This document shows positions 26,575 to 34,343 of a stretch of DNA of 64,000 nt, one piece after another. The notes beneath the pieces are model-generated. The model did not search any database, was not told the origin of the DNA, and worked only from the letters and a program-made list of their open reading frames with translations. The stretch comes from JBJFCE01 sp051888775 (GTDB taxonomy: Bacteria > Bacillota > Clostridia > Lachnospirales > Lachnospiraceae). Made by a program: the position numbers and the translations under genes. Location of the stretch: contig JBJFCE010000050.1 in the NCBI GenBank assembly GCA_051888775.1, forward strand, positions 75,980-139,979. Direction: 5' to 3'. Each line of letters starts with the position of its first letter. Positions within the stretch are counted from its first letter, which is position 1.

Positions 26575-29106
26575 TCAGCCTCGCAATCCGGCAGTCAGCG
26601 CTTTCAGATACAAACGCAGACGCTTTGCCTCTTTTCGCTTTCGTATGGAGCCGTACTCTGCCCGCTCTCCCAACGAAATCTCTGCCTTTTTCTTCTTCCA
26701 TGCACGCACATCCTTTTTCTGTACGGAAATCTCCTCCGTCGTCAAAATATCCGCAAGATCTTCCGGAAGTCCCTGCTCCACTTTCCTGCCTCCGTGTATG
26801 CTTGCGTATACGCAGTTATTTTCATACTGTCCCTTTTTTTCTTCTAAATGCTGGGATCTTGCAATCTCAGAATAGGATGATTCATGGACTTCAAATAACT
26901 CCCGACATGCTTCCCATAGCTCTCGTGCTTTTTTTGTCCTGACGATCAGACTGTTCGAGCCTTCTTTGGATGCATGTTTTCCCGTATAATTATCTCCGAC
27001 AGAAAAATCCGCCTCTTCGTTCAGCTTGTCATAACAGTACAGGCAACGCTGTGACTGGAAAAAGTCTTTCACGATCATACGCTCTTTTGCACTCAGGTGC
27101 TCATGGCTGCCGTCCGCATATTCTAACCGCATGTTGCCGGGCCAGCCGCCCGCTCTTTTATCACGGAAGTGAAATGCCGTCAGCTCGGTATCTCTTTCTC
27201 TTCGCTGCTTCATATAATCATAAATGGAATACGTCATCGTCCTGTCACAAAACAGACCGATGATCAGTATCTTGTCCCTGTCGATCCCCTCCGAACGCAG
27301 TGCCCGGCATAAGCCGTGTACAGCACAGGGAACCCCCACATAGATCACCTTTTCCTCAGGATGTTCCAGAATATAGGAAACAGCCTCCTCCTGTGATACC
27401 GGAAGATAACGGGAACGCTGCGTTTTTTCAAGATCATCGCCCTTTCTGACGATCGTGCTTTTCATCTGCTCCCGATAATCATATCCGCTTGGCAAAAAAG
27501 CTGCCTGATAAGCACCGCAATGAAGCAACGCACGGATCATACCGGTCACAAAGCCGCCGCTTGTCGCCTGTCGTAAAAGAGCATGGTCTTTTACCTGCAC
27601 ACTATAGCATTGCATCTCCTGACGTCCTGCAGTTGTGATCTCCTGTCCTTCTGCGCAATCTGTCCGGCACACATCTGCTCCCTCCGGCTGCTTCGACATC
27701 TGCGAATGCGTATTCTGTTGATACTCATAATGATATCCCGGACATACCTTCAGACATTTTCCGCACTGAACGCACATCTCCGCATCAATAACCGGAAGAT
27801 AGCTTCCTTTTGCCTTTTCAAAATGAATACATCCGTTTGGGCACACCGCCGCACAGATACCGCAGGAACAGCATAAATCTTCCGCCACGGTCTGCATGAT
27901 AGTCTTTGCTCCGCTCTCATATCCCATACAGTCAAATGCATTCTGCCTCTGTATTTTCTGCAATGCAGATGTGATCGTTTCCGATTCCAGACGGTATCGC
28001 TCCTCCATCCGCTTTATCATATCCGTCAACATCTGCATATCAATACGACCGCGGACATCCACAGCATAGGCACTCTGAGAAAACTTGCCAAGCAGCTCTT
28101 TATATTTTTCCGCCCAGCCAAACACGATACAGGGAATCCCCTGTTTGTACGCATGTACGATCGCATGGTATCTGGATGCTGCAAGATAATCAAATGCTTT
28201 GACCAGTTCCTCATATTCCAGACAGGTAAAATCCTGTTCTAACAGGATCACCCGCTCCTCTTCTTCGTACATTGCCTTAATCCTTTGGCAAAACGCCAGA
28301 TCCTCCGTGGCATGACGAATCAGATAAACATGCCTGCCTGCCGACAGCCAAAAGTCGATCATCACGCGATAGGCCTGCATCAGTTCTTCTGCATTTGCGT
28401 ATTTGTCATTTCGGACATTGGGCAAGATGGCAACACTTCCGGGCAAAATCCGAACCGTTTCCTGTGATACACTCCCGGAAGTATTTTCTCCCTCTGCTTT
28501 ATAGATCCGTGTCCTGTCAATGCTGCGATTTTGCAGTACAAGATCTTCCGAAAGCCGTACATTCCGAAAACCATACTGTTCCTTTAATAATTCATATCCT
28601 TCCCGCTCGCGGGCATACAACACCTCCGCATAGGGAAGCCACGCTTTCATACAACGCTCCGTAATACGTCCAAAGAGACCTTTCCATACAAAAGGACCAA
28701 AGGACTGTGGCATATAATAAATCGGCACACCGAGCTTTCGGGCGCACTTTGCCCGATACGCTGCCAGAAGATTGGCAGCCCATCCCCAGTTAGAGCCAAA
28801 GGTATAACCGCTGATATCCACGATCATCTCTGTCTCTCTCCGAATCTTTGCCGCATCCCGGTAACGATCAAGCTTCCCGTAACGATGCTGGATCAGCCGG
28901 TATTTCCCTCCATATAAACATACACTGTCCCGAAACAGGAAATCATATTCCTGCACGGCTTCAGGCGGCGCAGTCGCGTCCGGATCCGATATGACCACGA
29001 TTTCCTTTCCCGGAAACCGCTTGCGCATCTCATCCACGGTGATAAAGATCATCGATTGCGCACCTTTATTTTTCAGATTTCCCCCTGTAATCAAAATATA
29101 ACCCAT
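26575..29106 (-). CDS. Polysaccharide pyruvyltransferase fused to FrhB-like iron-sulfur domain
   Basis: This 843-residue protein joins two functions. Residues 1-395 resemble the polysaccharide pyruvyltransferase family (CsaB/WcaK): GGNLKNKGAQSMI, DISGYTFGSNWG, PQSFGP and SRYHAIVHAYKQGIP. Residues 411-457 hold two ferredoxin 4Fe-4S motifs (CCSCGICAAVCPNGC and CVQCGKCLKVCPGY). Residues 500-830 match the coenzyme F420 hydrogenase/dehydrogenase beta family (ATSGGFVTGMIRALL, YVGVPCAVHGLCRAL, CYDKLNEEADFSVGDNY). In many gut anaerobes these are neighbouring genes; here they are one frame. The role is probably pyruvylation or a redox change on a capsule sugar. ATG at 29106 follows CAGGAG. Confidence 0.88.
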   Translation of the reverse strand: MGYILITGGNLKNKGAQSMIFITVDEMRKRFPGKEIVVISDPDATAPPEAVQEYDFLFRDSVCLYGGKYRLIQHRYGKLDRYRDAAKIRRETEMIVDISGYTFGSNWGWAANLLAAYRAKCARKLGVPIYYMPQSFGPFVWKGLFGRITERCMKAWLPYAEVLYAREREGYELLKEQYGFRNVRLSEDLVLQNRSIDRTRIYKAEGENTSGSVSQETVRILPGSVAILPNVRNDKYANAEELMQAYRVMIDFWLSAGRHVYLIRHATEDLAFCQRIKAMYEEEERVILLEQDFTCLEYEELVKAFDYLAASRYHAIVHAYKQGIPCIVFGWAEKYKELLGKFSQSAYAVDVRGRIDMQMLTDMIKRMEERYRLESETITSALQKIQRQNAFDCMGYESGAKTIMQTVAEDLCCSCGICAAVCPNGCIHFEKAKGSYLPVIDAEMCVQCGKCLKVCPGYHYEYQQNTHSQMSKQPEGADVCRTDCAEGQEITTAGRQEMQCYSVQVKDHALLRQATSGGFVTGMIRALLHCGAYQAAFLPSGYDYREQMKSTIVRKGDDLEKTQRSRYLPVSQEEAVSYILEHPEEKVIYVGVPCAVHGLCRALRSEGIDRDKILIIGLFCDRTMTYSIYDYMKQRRERDTELTAFHFRDKRAGGWPGNMRLEYADGSHEHLSAKERMIVKDFFQSQRCLYCYDKLNEEADFSVGDNYTGKHASKEGSNSLIVRTKKARELWEACRELFEVHESSYSEIARSQHLEEKKGQYENNCVYASIHGGRKVEQGLPEDLADILTTEEISVQKKDVRAWKKKKAEISLGERAEYGSIRKRKEAKRLRLYLKALTAGLRG

Positions 29107-29165
29107 ACTTTACTCCTGTTGTGATCCGATGCACGCCTTTTCCTTGATTCCCGTTTGAATCCGTT

Positions 29166-30362
29166 TCATACCGCATCCGTATTGCTTTCTTCTGTCAATT
29201 TCCGATACAGCGCCTCAATCTGTTCCGTATTCCTATCGGATAGAAAGTTCTCTCCGGCAAACCGGAATGCCCGTCTTCCCATACTTTCAATACGCCCCGG
29301 TTCTGCGATCAGTTCCTGCATGCAGTCAGCCAACGCTTTGGCATTGCCGCTTTCAAATAAAAGCCCGTTCTCTCCCGGACGGATCAATTCCGGATTTGCC
29401 CCGGAATCCGAAGCAATCACGGGATCAGAAGCCATCATGGCTTCTATGGTCACACGTCCGAACGCCTCCTTTTCGGAGCATACCAATTCCACATCCGTTG
29501 TTTTCCGAAGTTCTGCCATATCGCTGACAAACCCCGTAAATGTGATTTCCGATTCCGGATCTTTTGCAGCCATTTCCCGCAATTTCTTTTCAAACTGTCT
29601 GGAATCCTGCATTGCTGATGCCGCACCCGCAATGATCAGTCTGAAATTGGTAACACCGCGTTTTTTCAGGATCCCGCACGCCTCTATTGCCAAATCCTGC
29701 CGTTTCGTCGGATGAAGATTTCCCGCGATCAGAAAGACCACCGGTGCACCTGTATTTTTCTCCTGCCTGATTTCTGTTTGATATTTATCAAATAAAAACT
29801 TTTCCGAGATTCCGTTATAGATCACACAGCCCCGTGTTTTGGAGATTCCGCCTGCATAATAATCTCCGACACTCTGCGAAATGAATACAACCTTTCCCGG
29901 AACCGTTTCCACATAAGCGCAACTCTTTTGGACTCCCTTTAAGAACTCCAGGCGATAATCCGCATCTCCGAATTCCCGAAAATGCCATACATGCTTGATA
30001 CCCGCTCTTTTGGCTGCTCTGGCACCGACATCGATCACACTGGAATTGGAATGTATGATCTGCACACCTTTTTTCCGCGCCAACGCAGCAATTCGCCGCT
30101 CCGGTATCCATTCCAGTGCATACAGAATACGAAAAGCAAACTTCATCAACGGGTTCCATCCTGCCGGCTCCATCCACCAGCCGAAAAAGACATGCTTTAC
30201 TTCAATTCCGCTGTTTTTCAGCGCCGCATAAACCTGTCCTGTCTTTATCGGTAAAACAACCATTACCTGATGTCCTCTCGCCTTTAGCTCCTGCGCCAAT
30301 GTCACAAGGGACTTGGAAGCTCCTCCCATATTCCTTTCATGTGCTACAAACAGAATCTTCAT
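29166..30362 (-). CDS. Family 4-type glycosyltransferase
   Basis: This 398-residue GT-B protein opens KILFVAHERNMGGASKSL, the glycine-rich acceptor-side loop. The donor domain has FLIAGNLHPTKRQDLAI, LIIAGAASAM, ITFTGFVSDMAEL and CSEKEAFGRVTIEAMMASDPVIAS (E-x7-E). It works in the cytoplasm on the lipid-linked unit. The ATG overlaps the TGA of the DUF2304 gene (ATGA), so the genes are coupled. The sugar is unknown. Confidence 0.87.
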   Translation of the reverse strand: MKILFVAHERNMGGASKSLVTLAQELKARGHQVMVVLPIKTGQVYAALKNSGIEVKHVFFGWWMEPAGWNPLMKFAFRILYALEWIPERRIAALARKKGVQIIHSNSSVIDVGARAAKRAGIKHVWHFREFGDADYRLEFLKGVQKSCAYVETVPGKVVFISQSVGDYYAGGISKTRGCVIYNGISEKFLFDKYQTEIRQEKNTGAPVVFLIAGNLHPTKRQDLAIEACGILKKRGVTNFRLIIAGAASAMQDSRQFEKKLREMAAKDPESEITFTGFVSDMAELRKTTDVELVCSEKEAFGRVTIEAMMASDPVIASDSGANPELIRPGENGLLFESGNAKALADCMQELIAEPGRIESMGRRAFRFAGENFLSDRNTEQIEALYRKLTEESNTDAV

Positions 30363-30721
30363 ACCGACTTCTCTCTTTCCTGTTCAAGCGCACGGATCCG
30401 TTCCTCATTCAGTGCGACTGTCTGTGCCAGCTGTTTGATCCGATCGGACTGTCTGGACACAATGACCGTCAGCACAAAGATCAGGCAGATCGCAAAGCAC
30501 AACGCAATCAAAAACAGCGCATTCACCGGCGTATCAATCCCCATCAGATCTGCAAGACGATACAAAATTCCGGGAATACAATCCACGATAAATACACATA
30601 CCACAACCGCCATCCACGGCAGCGCATATTTTAATTCCATTTTTCTCTTTCGCACACACCTTATGATGTATAATGCGCCAATCAATAACAAAATTGCAGA
30701 AATCAATTGTATCTTTGACAT
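30359..30721 (-). CDS. DUF2304 small membrane protein
   Basis: This 120-residue protein has three membrane helices (about residues 3-20, 33-50, 68-90) and a charged C-terminal coiled tail (ALNEERIRALEQERE). It matches DUF2304, a family usually beside DPM1-like glycosyltransferases that lack their own membrane helices. That is true here, with the GT at 30732-31427 directly upstream (10-bp gap). It may anchor the enzyme or help move its lipid-linked sugar; this is inference. AGGGGG precedes the ATG. Confidence 0.85.
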   Translation of the reverse strand: MSKIQLISAILLLIGALYIIRCVRKRKMELKYALPWMAVVVCVFIVDCIPGILYRLADLMGIDTPVNALFLIALCFAICLIFVLTVIVSRQSDRIKQLAQTVALNEERIRALEQEREKSV

Positions 30722-30731
30722 ATGTATCCCC

Positions 30732-31427
30732 CTATTGGTCCTTTCTCAGTCTCTCTATCACAATGGCAACAGTAACCTTAAACATATAATAGATACTTTT
30801 CCCCAGCGAAATAGAAGATACGCCGGCCTGTCTTTCACGCATTTTTACGGGGCACTCCGCAATCTTCTTACCGCGCCTCAAGAGCATGACAATACTCTCC
30901 GGCTCCGGATAATCCTTCGGATAATTATGGGCAAAGCTTTCTATCACACTGCGGTTTCCCATACGCATCCCCGATGTCGGATCACAGATATGTTTTCCCG
31001 TCATCCAGAAGATCAGCCTTGAAAAATAGCGGATGCCCAGTCTTCGTATCCCGGAAGACTGAAATCCTTCTTTTTTGATAAATCGGGAGCCAATCACCAT
31101 ATCCAGCTGTTGTTCCAAAAGCATATCCCGCATGATATTCAAATAAGATGCATCATGCTGCCCGTCTCCGTCGAATTGCACTGCAATATCATATCCGTTT
31201 TTCTCTGCATATCGATAGCCCGTCTGCACTGCACCGCCAATTCCCAAATTGATGGGCAGACTGATCACATGCAGCCCCTGTTCCCTGCAGACCGACAATG
31301 TGTTATCCCGCGAACAGTCGTTGATGATGATATAATCAAAATCGGGCGCATGTTCCCTGATATCCCGAACCGTCCCTACAATATTCTCTTCCTCGTTATA
31401 TGCCGGAATGATCACAAGGCTTTTCAT
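30732..31427 (-). CDS. DPM1-like family 2 glycosyltransferase
   Basis: This 231-residue soluble GT2 enzyme opens SLVIIPAYNEEENI, with YIIINDCSRDNT and the metal site QFDGDGQHDA near residue 92, then DPTSGMRMGNR. This is the dolichol-phosphate-mannose-synthase-like group, which transfers a sugar to polyprenyl phosphate. No membrane helix is seen; the DUF2304 gene downstream may provide one. AGGAG precedes the ATG. The upstream gap to the next transferase holds the R2 hairpin element. Confidence 0.88.
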   Translation of the reverse strand: MKSLVIIPAYNEEENIVGTVRDIREHAPDFDYIIINDCSRDNTLSVCREQGLHVISLPINLGIGGAVQTGYRYAEKNGYDIAVQFDGDGQHDASYLNIMRDMLLEQQLDMVIGSRFIKKEGFQSSGIRRLGIRYFSRLIFWMTGKHICDPTSGMRMGNRSVIESFAHNYPKDYPEPESIVMLLRRGKKIAECPVKMRERQAGVSSISLGKSIYYMFKVTVAIVIERLRKDQ

Positions 31428-31458
31428 TTGTATTCTCCTATTCTTTTGTTCCTATATG

Positions 31459-31659
31459 GGCGATTGCGAAGCTCTGTCCGTAAAGCAGAACCGATGCTGA
31501 TAAACCTATCGGTGACCGGCACGCTTTCGCTACACCTCGTCCGTAACGGTACATAAGGTGCCAAAATACGGCACCTAAGTACCGACGGACTCACAGTACC
31601 GGTCACCGATAGGTTTATCAGCATCAATTCCGCTTTACGGACAGAGTTTCGCAATCGCC
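31459..31659. repeat. Core-plus-arms hairpin element R2 (subfamily A)
   Basis: This 201-bp element has arms of about 60 bp, including perfect stretches of 12, 15 and 27 bp, ending in TTCGCAATCGCC. The core on the minus strand holds GTCCGT / ACGGAC, GGTAC / GTACC and GGTGCC / GGCACC stems and the mini-loop GCGAAAGC. It begins 8 bp after the stop of the transferase at 31668 and lies between two genes of one operon. Confidence 0.92.
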
Positions 31660-31667
31660 TATTGTTC

Positions 31668-32402
31668 CTACAGAAACTGTCTGAGCACCCGCAGAATCCT
31701 GCAAAAATCCGTAAACCATGCAAAGGATACCTTATTCTCCTTTAACGCGCGGTGTCCTTCTTTTAAAGACAACAGGTAAGAAGACAGACTTTGATTACTT
31801 GTCCCGCCATAGGACATGTGAATCAGTACCTCCGGAATATATGCCAACGTTACCCTGTGATCCTTCAGGATGCGGACCATAAATTCATAATCCGCAGACA
31901 CCTTATAATCATCCTTATAGTATCCGTATGTTTCATATACCTCTCTGCGCAGATACAGCGTGGGATGTCCCGGCATCCATCCGGTCCTTAAATTGCCCTG
32001 CCCCTGACGCCATTTCCTGACAACTTTTCCGTCCTTCCGGTAATCCAGATCGGCATGCACACCGTCCGTTCCCTCTTTCTCAATCGCCGTAACCAGCTTG
32101 GTGATCACATCCGGTCCCGTATACTCATCAAAGCAACAGCCGATCACATCACCGGTCGAAAGACGTATCCCCTTATTGATCGCATCATAAATCCCCTTAT
32201 CCGGCTCTGACAGATAGTGAAAACGATCTCCAAAAATCTCTGCTGCCCTGGCAATGACCTCCGGTGTCCGGTCTGTCGAAGCACCGTCTATGATAATATA
32301 TTCTATATTTTCATAATCCTGTTTCCAGACCTGTTCTACAACATGCTCCAGATGCTCCGCATCATTATATGTAGTTGTGATCACAGAAACCTTCAGACTC
32401 AT
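31668..32402 (-). CDS. Family 2 glycosyltransferase
   Basis: This 244-residue WcaA-like transferase opens LKVSVITTTYNDAEHL, with YIIIDGASTDRTPEV, KGIYDAINKGIRLSTGDVIG and YKVSADYEFMVR, all motifs of the group that includes PssE/WcaA enzymes. The metal site is less classical (CFDEYTGPD). ATG at 32402 with GGAGG was chosen; the longer frame from 32444 would run into a 26-bp repeat. It is the first gene after the promoter at 32622-32650, separated by a structured leader of about 200 nt. Confidence 0.86.
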   Translation of the reverse strand: MSLKVSVITTTYNDAEHLEHVVEQVWKQDYENIEYIIIDGASTDRTPEVIARAAEIFGDRFHYLSEPDKGIYDAINKGIRLSTGDVIGCCFDEYTGPDVITKLVTAIEKEGTDGVHADLDYRKDGKVVRKWRQGQGNLRTGWMPGHPTLYLRREVYETYGYYKDDYKVSADYEFMVRILKDHRVTLAYIPEVLIHMSYGGTSNQSLSSYLLSLKEGHRALKENKVSFAWFTDFCRILRVLRQFL

Positions 32403-32430
32403 TTTTTCCTCCGTAGCGCTGTATATAAGT

Positions 32431-32456
32431 CCGCCATGCACCATTCGGGTGCCTGC
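32431..32456. repeat. 26-bp direct repeat, copy 1
   Basis: It is identical to 32485-32510, 54 bp apart, and contains GCACC-attc-GGGTGC. It lies in the leader of the glycosyltransferase gene ending at 31668. Confidence 0.85.
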
Positions 32457-32484
32457 CTACTCTGAATAAGGTCATTATATCAGC

Positions 32485-32510
32485 CCGCCATGCACCATTC
32501 GGGTGCCTGC
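32485..32510. repeat. 26-bp direct repeat, copy 2
   Basis: This second copy can also pair its end with the next bases: GGGTGCC-tgc-GGCACCC (32501-32517). The two copies offer alternative pairings, as in switching leaders. Confidence 0.85.
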
Positions 32511-32540
32511 GGCACCCTCATTCACGGGCTTCGCCCTATG

Positions 32541-32595
32541 GCTGTAGCCAAAGGCAAATCCGTCTGCAAGCAGTCGATTTGCCTCCGGCTACAGC
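32541..32595. repeat. Long hairpin in glycan operon leader
   Basis: GCTGTAGCC-aaa-GGCAAATC pairs with GATTTGCC-tcc-GGCTACAGC around a 15-nt loop with CTGC/GCAG. A symmetric 3 x 3 internal loop interrupts the stem. Next to it, at 32526-32536, is GGGCTTCGCCC, which reads GGGCGAAGCCC on the minus strand. There is no T-run. Confidence 0.85.
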
Positions 32596-32621
32596 CGCAT
32601 GGCTCATTGCTTACGCGTAAT

Positions 32622-32650
32622 ATCATACAACCAAATTGCCGCAGATGCAA
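32622..32650 (-). promoter_or_regulatory. Sigma-A promoter for the upstream glycan gene run
   Basis: Minus strand: TTGCAT, 17-bp spacer, TATGAT; predicted start near 32615, giving a leader of about 210 nt before the ATG at 32402. The gap 32403-33119 otherwise holds direct repeats, one hairpin and element R3. Confidence 0.7.
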
Positions 32651-32696
32651 ACAATTATCATTTCTGTGCCTCCCGCATGCAATTTTTGGGGGTGTA

Positions 32697-32875
32697 AAAC
32701 TCTGTCAGCAGGATAGAACCGGAGACCACAGACCAGCCGCAGTGGGCACTGGGAGTCCGTCGGTACTTAGGTGCCGTATTTTGGCACCTTATGTACCGTT
32801 ACGGACGAGGTGTAGCGAAAGCGTGCCCACTGCGGCTGGTCTGTAGTCCCCGGTTCTATCCTGATGACAGAGTTT
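32697..32875. repeat. Core-plus-arms hairpin element R3 (subfamily A)
   Basis: This 179-bp element is in the opposite orientation to R2. The ends AAACTCTGTC / GACAGAGTTT are conserved with R4. The arms pair over about 53 positions with few mismatches, and their sequence is unrelated to R2 or R4 except at the ends. The core of about 74 nt is nearly identical to R2 and R4. It lies in the divergent gap before the DUF3048 gene. Confidence 0.93.
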
Positions 32876-33049
32876 CGCAAATATCTTTCAACTTTTGGCA
32901 GCTTTTATACGTCAAATTCTATGACAGCCGTTCACTCTGTAGAAACTTTTAGAGTGTAAGAACGTGTTACCAAATGAAGTATTTTTCCCACAGCGGAGAA
33001 TCGCTTCAAAAAACTGCTTCAACAATATGTATAATCTGTTAAAAAAATG

Positions 33050-33077
33050 TGACAGATACTACATATTGTGCTATACT
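33050..33077 (+). promoter_or_regulatory. Extended -10 promoter for DUF3048 lipoprotein gene
   Basis: Plus strand: TGACAG, 16-bp spacer, TATACT with TGC directly before the -10. It ends 42 bp before the ATG. Confidence 0.75.
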
Positions 33078-33119
33078 GAATATATTAGTTGTTCTATTAC
33101 TAAAAACGGAGGAAAATCA

Positions 33120-34268
33120 ATGAAAAAAGCAAACATCCTGCTTCTTGCATCGCTCACCTGTATGCTTGCACTGAGCGGTTGCGGAAAGAGCAATAACGAT
33201 GGAAATACGCCTTCCGATGGCAGCAATGAAACACCCAATATTATTGTGGATGATACGGATCCGAGCAACAATGAGGATGCGGTTACACCAGAACCGGAAA
33301 CTCCCACAGAGGAAGAAGAAACACGGGAAGGATATGTACGCAGTGACCTGACAAACGAATGGATCGATGAATCTCTTGCAGATTCCAGACCGCTCGCCAT
33401 CATGGTTCCGAATAATAAGACTGCTCTTCCTCAGTACAATATCGGCAGTGCCGGCGTCGTTTACGAATGTCTTGCAGAAGGTAAGATCAGCCGTCTGCTG
33501 TGTATCTGGGATGACTGGCGCGATATGGATCGTATCGGAAATATCCGTTCCGCCCGTGCCTACTACGTATACTGGGCTCTGGAATGGGATCCGATCTTCT
33601 GTCACTTCGGACAGGTTCTGTATGCCGATCCGATCTTAAATTCCGATGCCTGTGATCATCTTGACGGAAATAAGTGTCCTGAAGGTTATGGTTTCTACCG
33701 TGTCAGAGACGAGGGACGTATTTACGAGCAGACCGCATATGCTGCAACCGATATGTTGGTCAAAGCCTGTGAATACTACGGCTTCAGCCTGACACATACC
33801 GAGTATTATACTCCAAACCACTGGTCCTTTGCTTCCGAATCCAATCCGGAAGAATTAACCGGTTACAGTGATGCATTTAAATGTACCTATATTGATTGCG
33901 CAAAGGCTTATCCGAATGATACACCTTATTTTGAATACAACGAAGAAGACGGTTTATATTACCGTTATCACTTCGGCGAGCCGCATATGGATGCCGCTAC
34001 CGATACACAGCTCGCATTCAAGAATGTTCTGATCCAGTATTGTGATTACACGGTTCTGGACGAATATGATCATCTGCAATATGCAATCAATTCCAGTAAC
34101 AGCGGCTACTATATCACCAACGGTATGGCCATTCCCGTAACCTGGTCCAAAGCAGGTGACCTTGCCGCTACCAAGTTCTATGATTCCAACGGCAATGAAA
34201 TCCAGTTGAATACCGGCAAAACCATGGTATGTGTTGTGGGTTCCAATACCACCGTAACATTAGAGTAG
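33120..34268 (+). CDS. DUF3048 family lipoprotein (YerB-like)
   Basis: This 382-residue secreted lipoprotein has a basic N-terminus, a hydrophobic stretch and a lipobox LSGC (cysteine 21), then an acidic, Thr/Pro/Glu-rich linker (residues 23-75). The rest matches DUF3048: RPLAIMVPNNKTALPQYNIG, YECLAEGKISRLLCIW, GNIRSARAYYVYWALEWDPIFCHFGQ. The function of the family is unknown; YerB-type proteins are anchored outside the membrane. GGAGGAAA precedes the ATG at 33120; an upstream in-frame extension from 32964 lacks a ribosome site and would destroy the signal peptide. It is monocistronic, with its own promoter and terminator. Confidence 0.93.
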   Translation: MKKANILLLASLTCMLALSGCGKSNNDGNTPSDGSNETPNIIVDDTDPSNNEDAVTPEPETPTEEEETREGYVRSDLTNEWIDESLADSRPLAIMVPNNKTALPQYNIGSAGVVYECLAEGKISRLLCIWDDWRDMDRIGNIRSARAYYVYWALEWDPIFCHFGQVLYADPILNSDACDHLDGNKCPEGYGFYRVRDEGRIYEQTAYAATDMLVKACEYYGFSLTHTEYYTPNHWSFASESNPEELTGYSDAFKCTYIDCAKAYPNDTPYFEYNEEDGLYYRYHFGEPHMDAATDTQLAFKNVLIQYCDYTVLDEYDHLQYAINSSNSGYYITNGMAIPVTWSKAGDLAATKFYDSNGNEIQLNTGKTMVCVVGSNTTVTLE

Positions 34269-34290
34269 ACTTCATCAATACAGATGATTG

Positions 34291-34336
34291 AAAAACTCCG
34301 ACTTCCATCTGACCAGATGGAAATCGGAGTTTTTTC
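34291..34336. terminator. Bidirectional rho-independent terminator
   Basis: AAAAACTCCGA-c-TTCCATCTG pairs with CAGATGGAA-a-TCGGAGTTTTTT. It serves both the DUF3048 gene (plus) and the convergent DUF2142 gene (minus). Confidence 0.95.
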
Positions 34337-34343
34337 ATACTGC

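Noticed and set aside
32403..32444. Longer N-terminus for the glycosyltransferase ending at 31668
   Set aside because: The extension runs into the 26-bp direct repeat, and GGAGG sits right before the ATG at 32402.
32431..32510. 26-bp direct repeats as attachment sites of a mobile element
   Set aside because: Only 28 bp lie between the copies, with no integrase or transposase nearby; a leader-structure role fits better.
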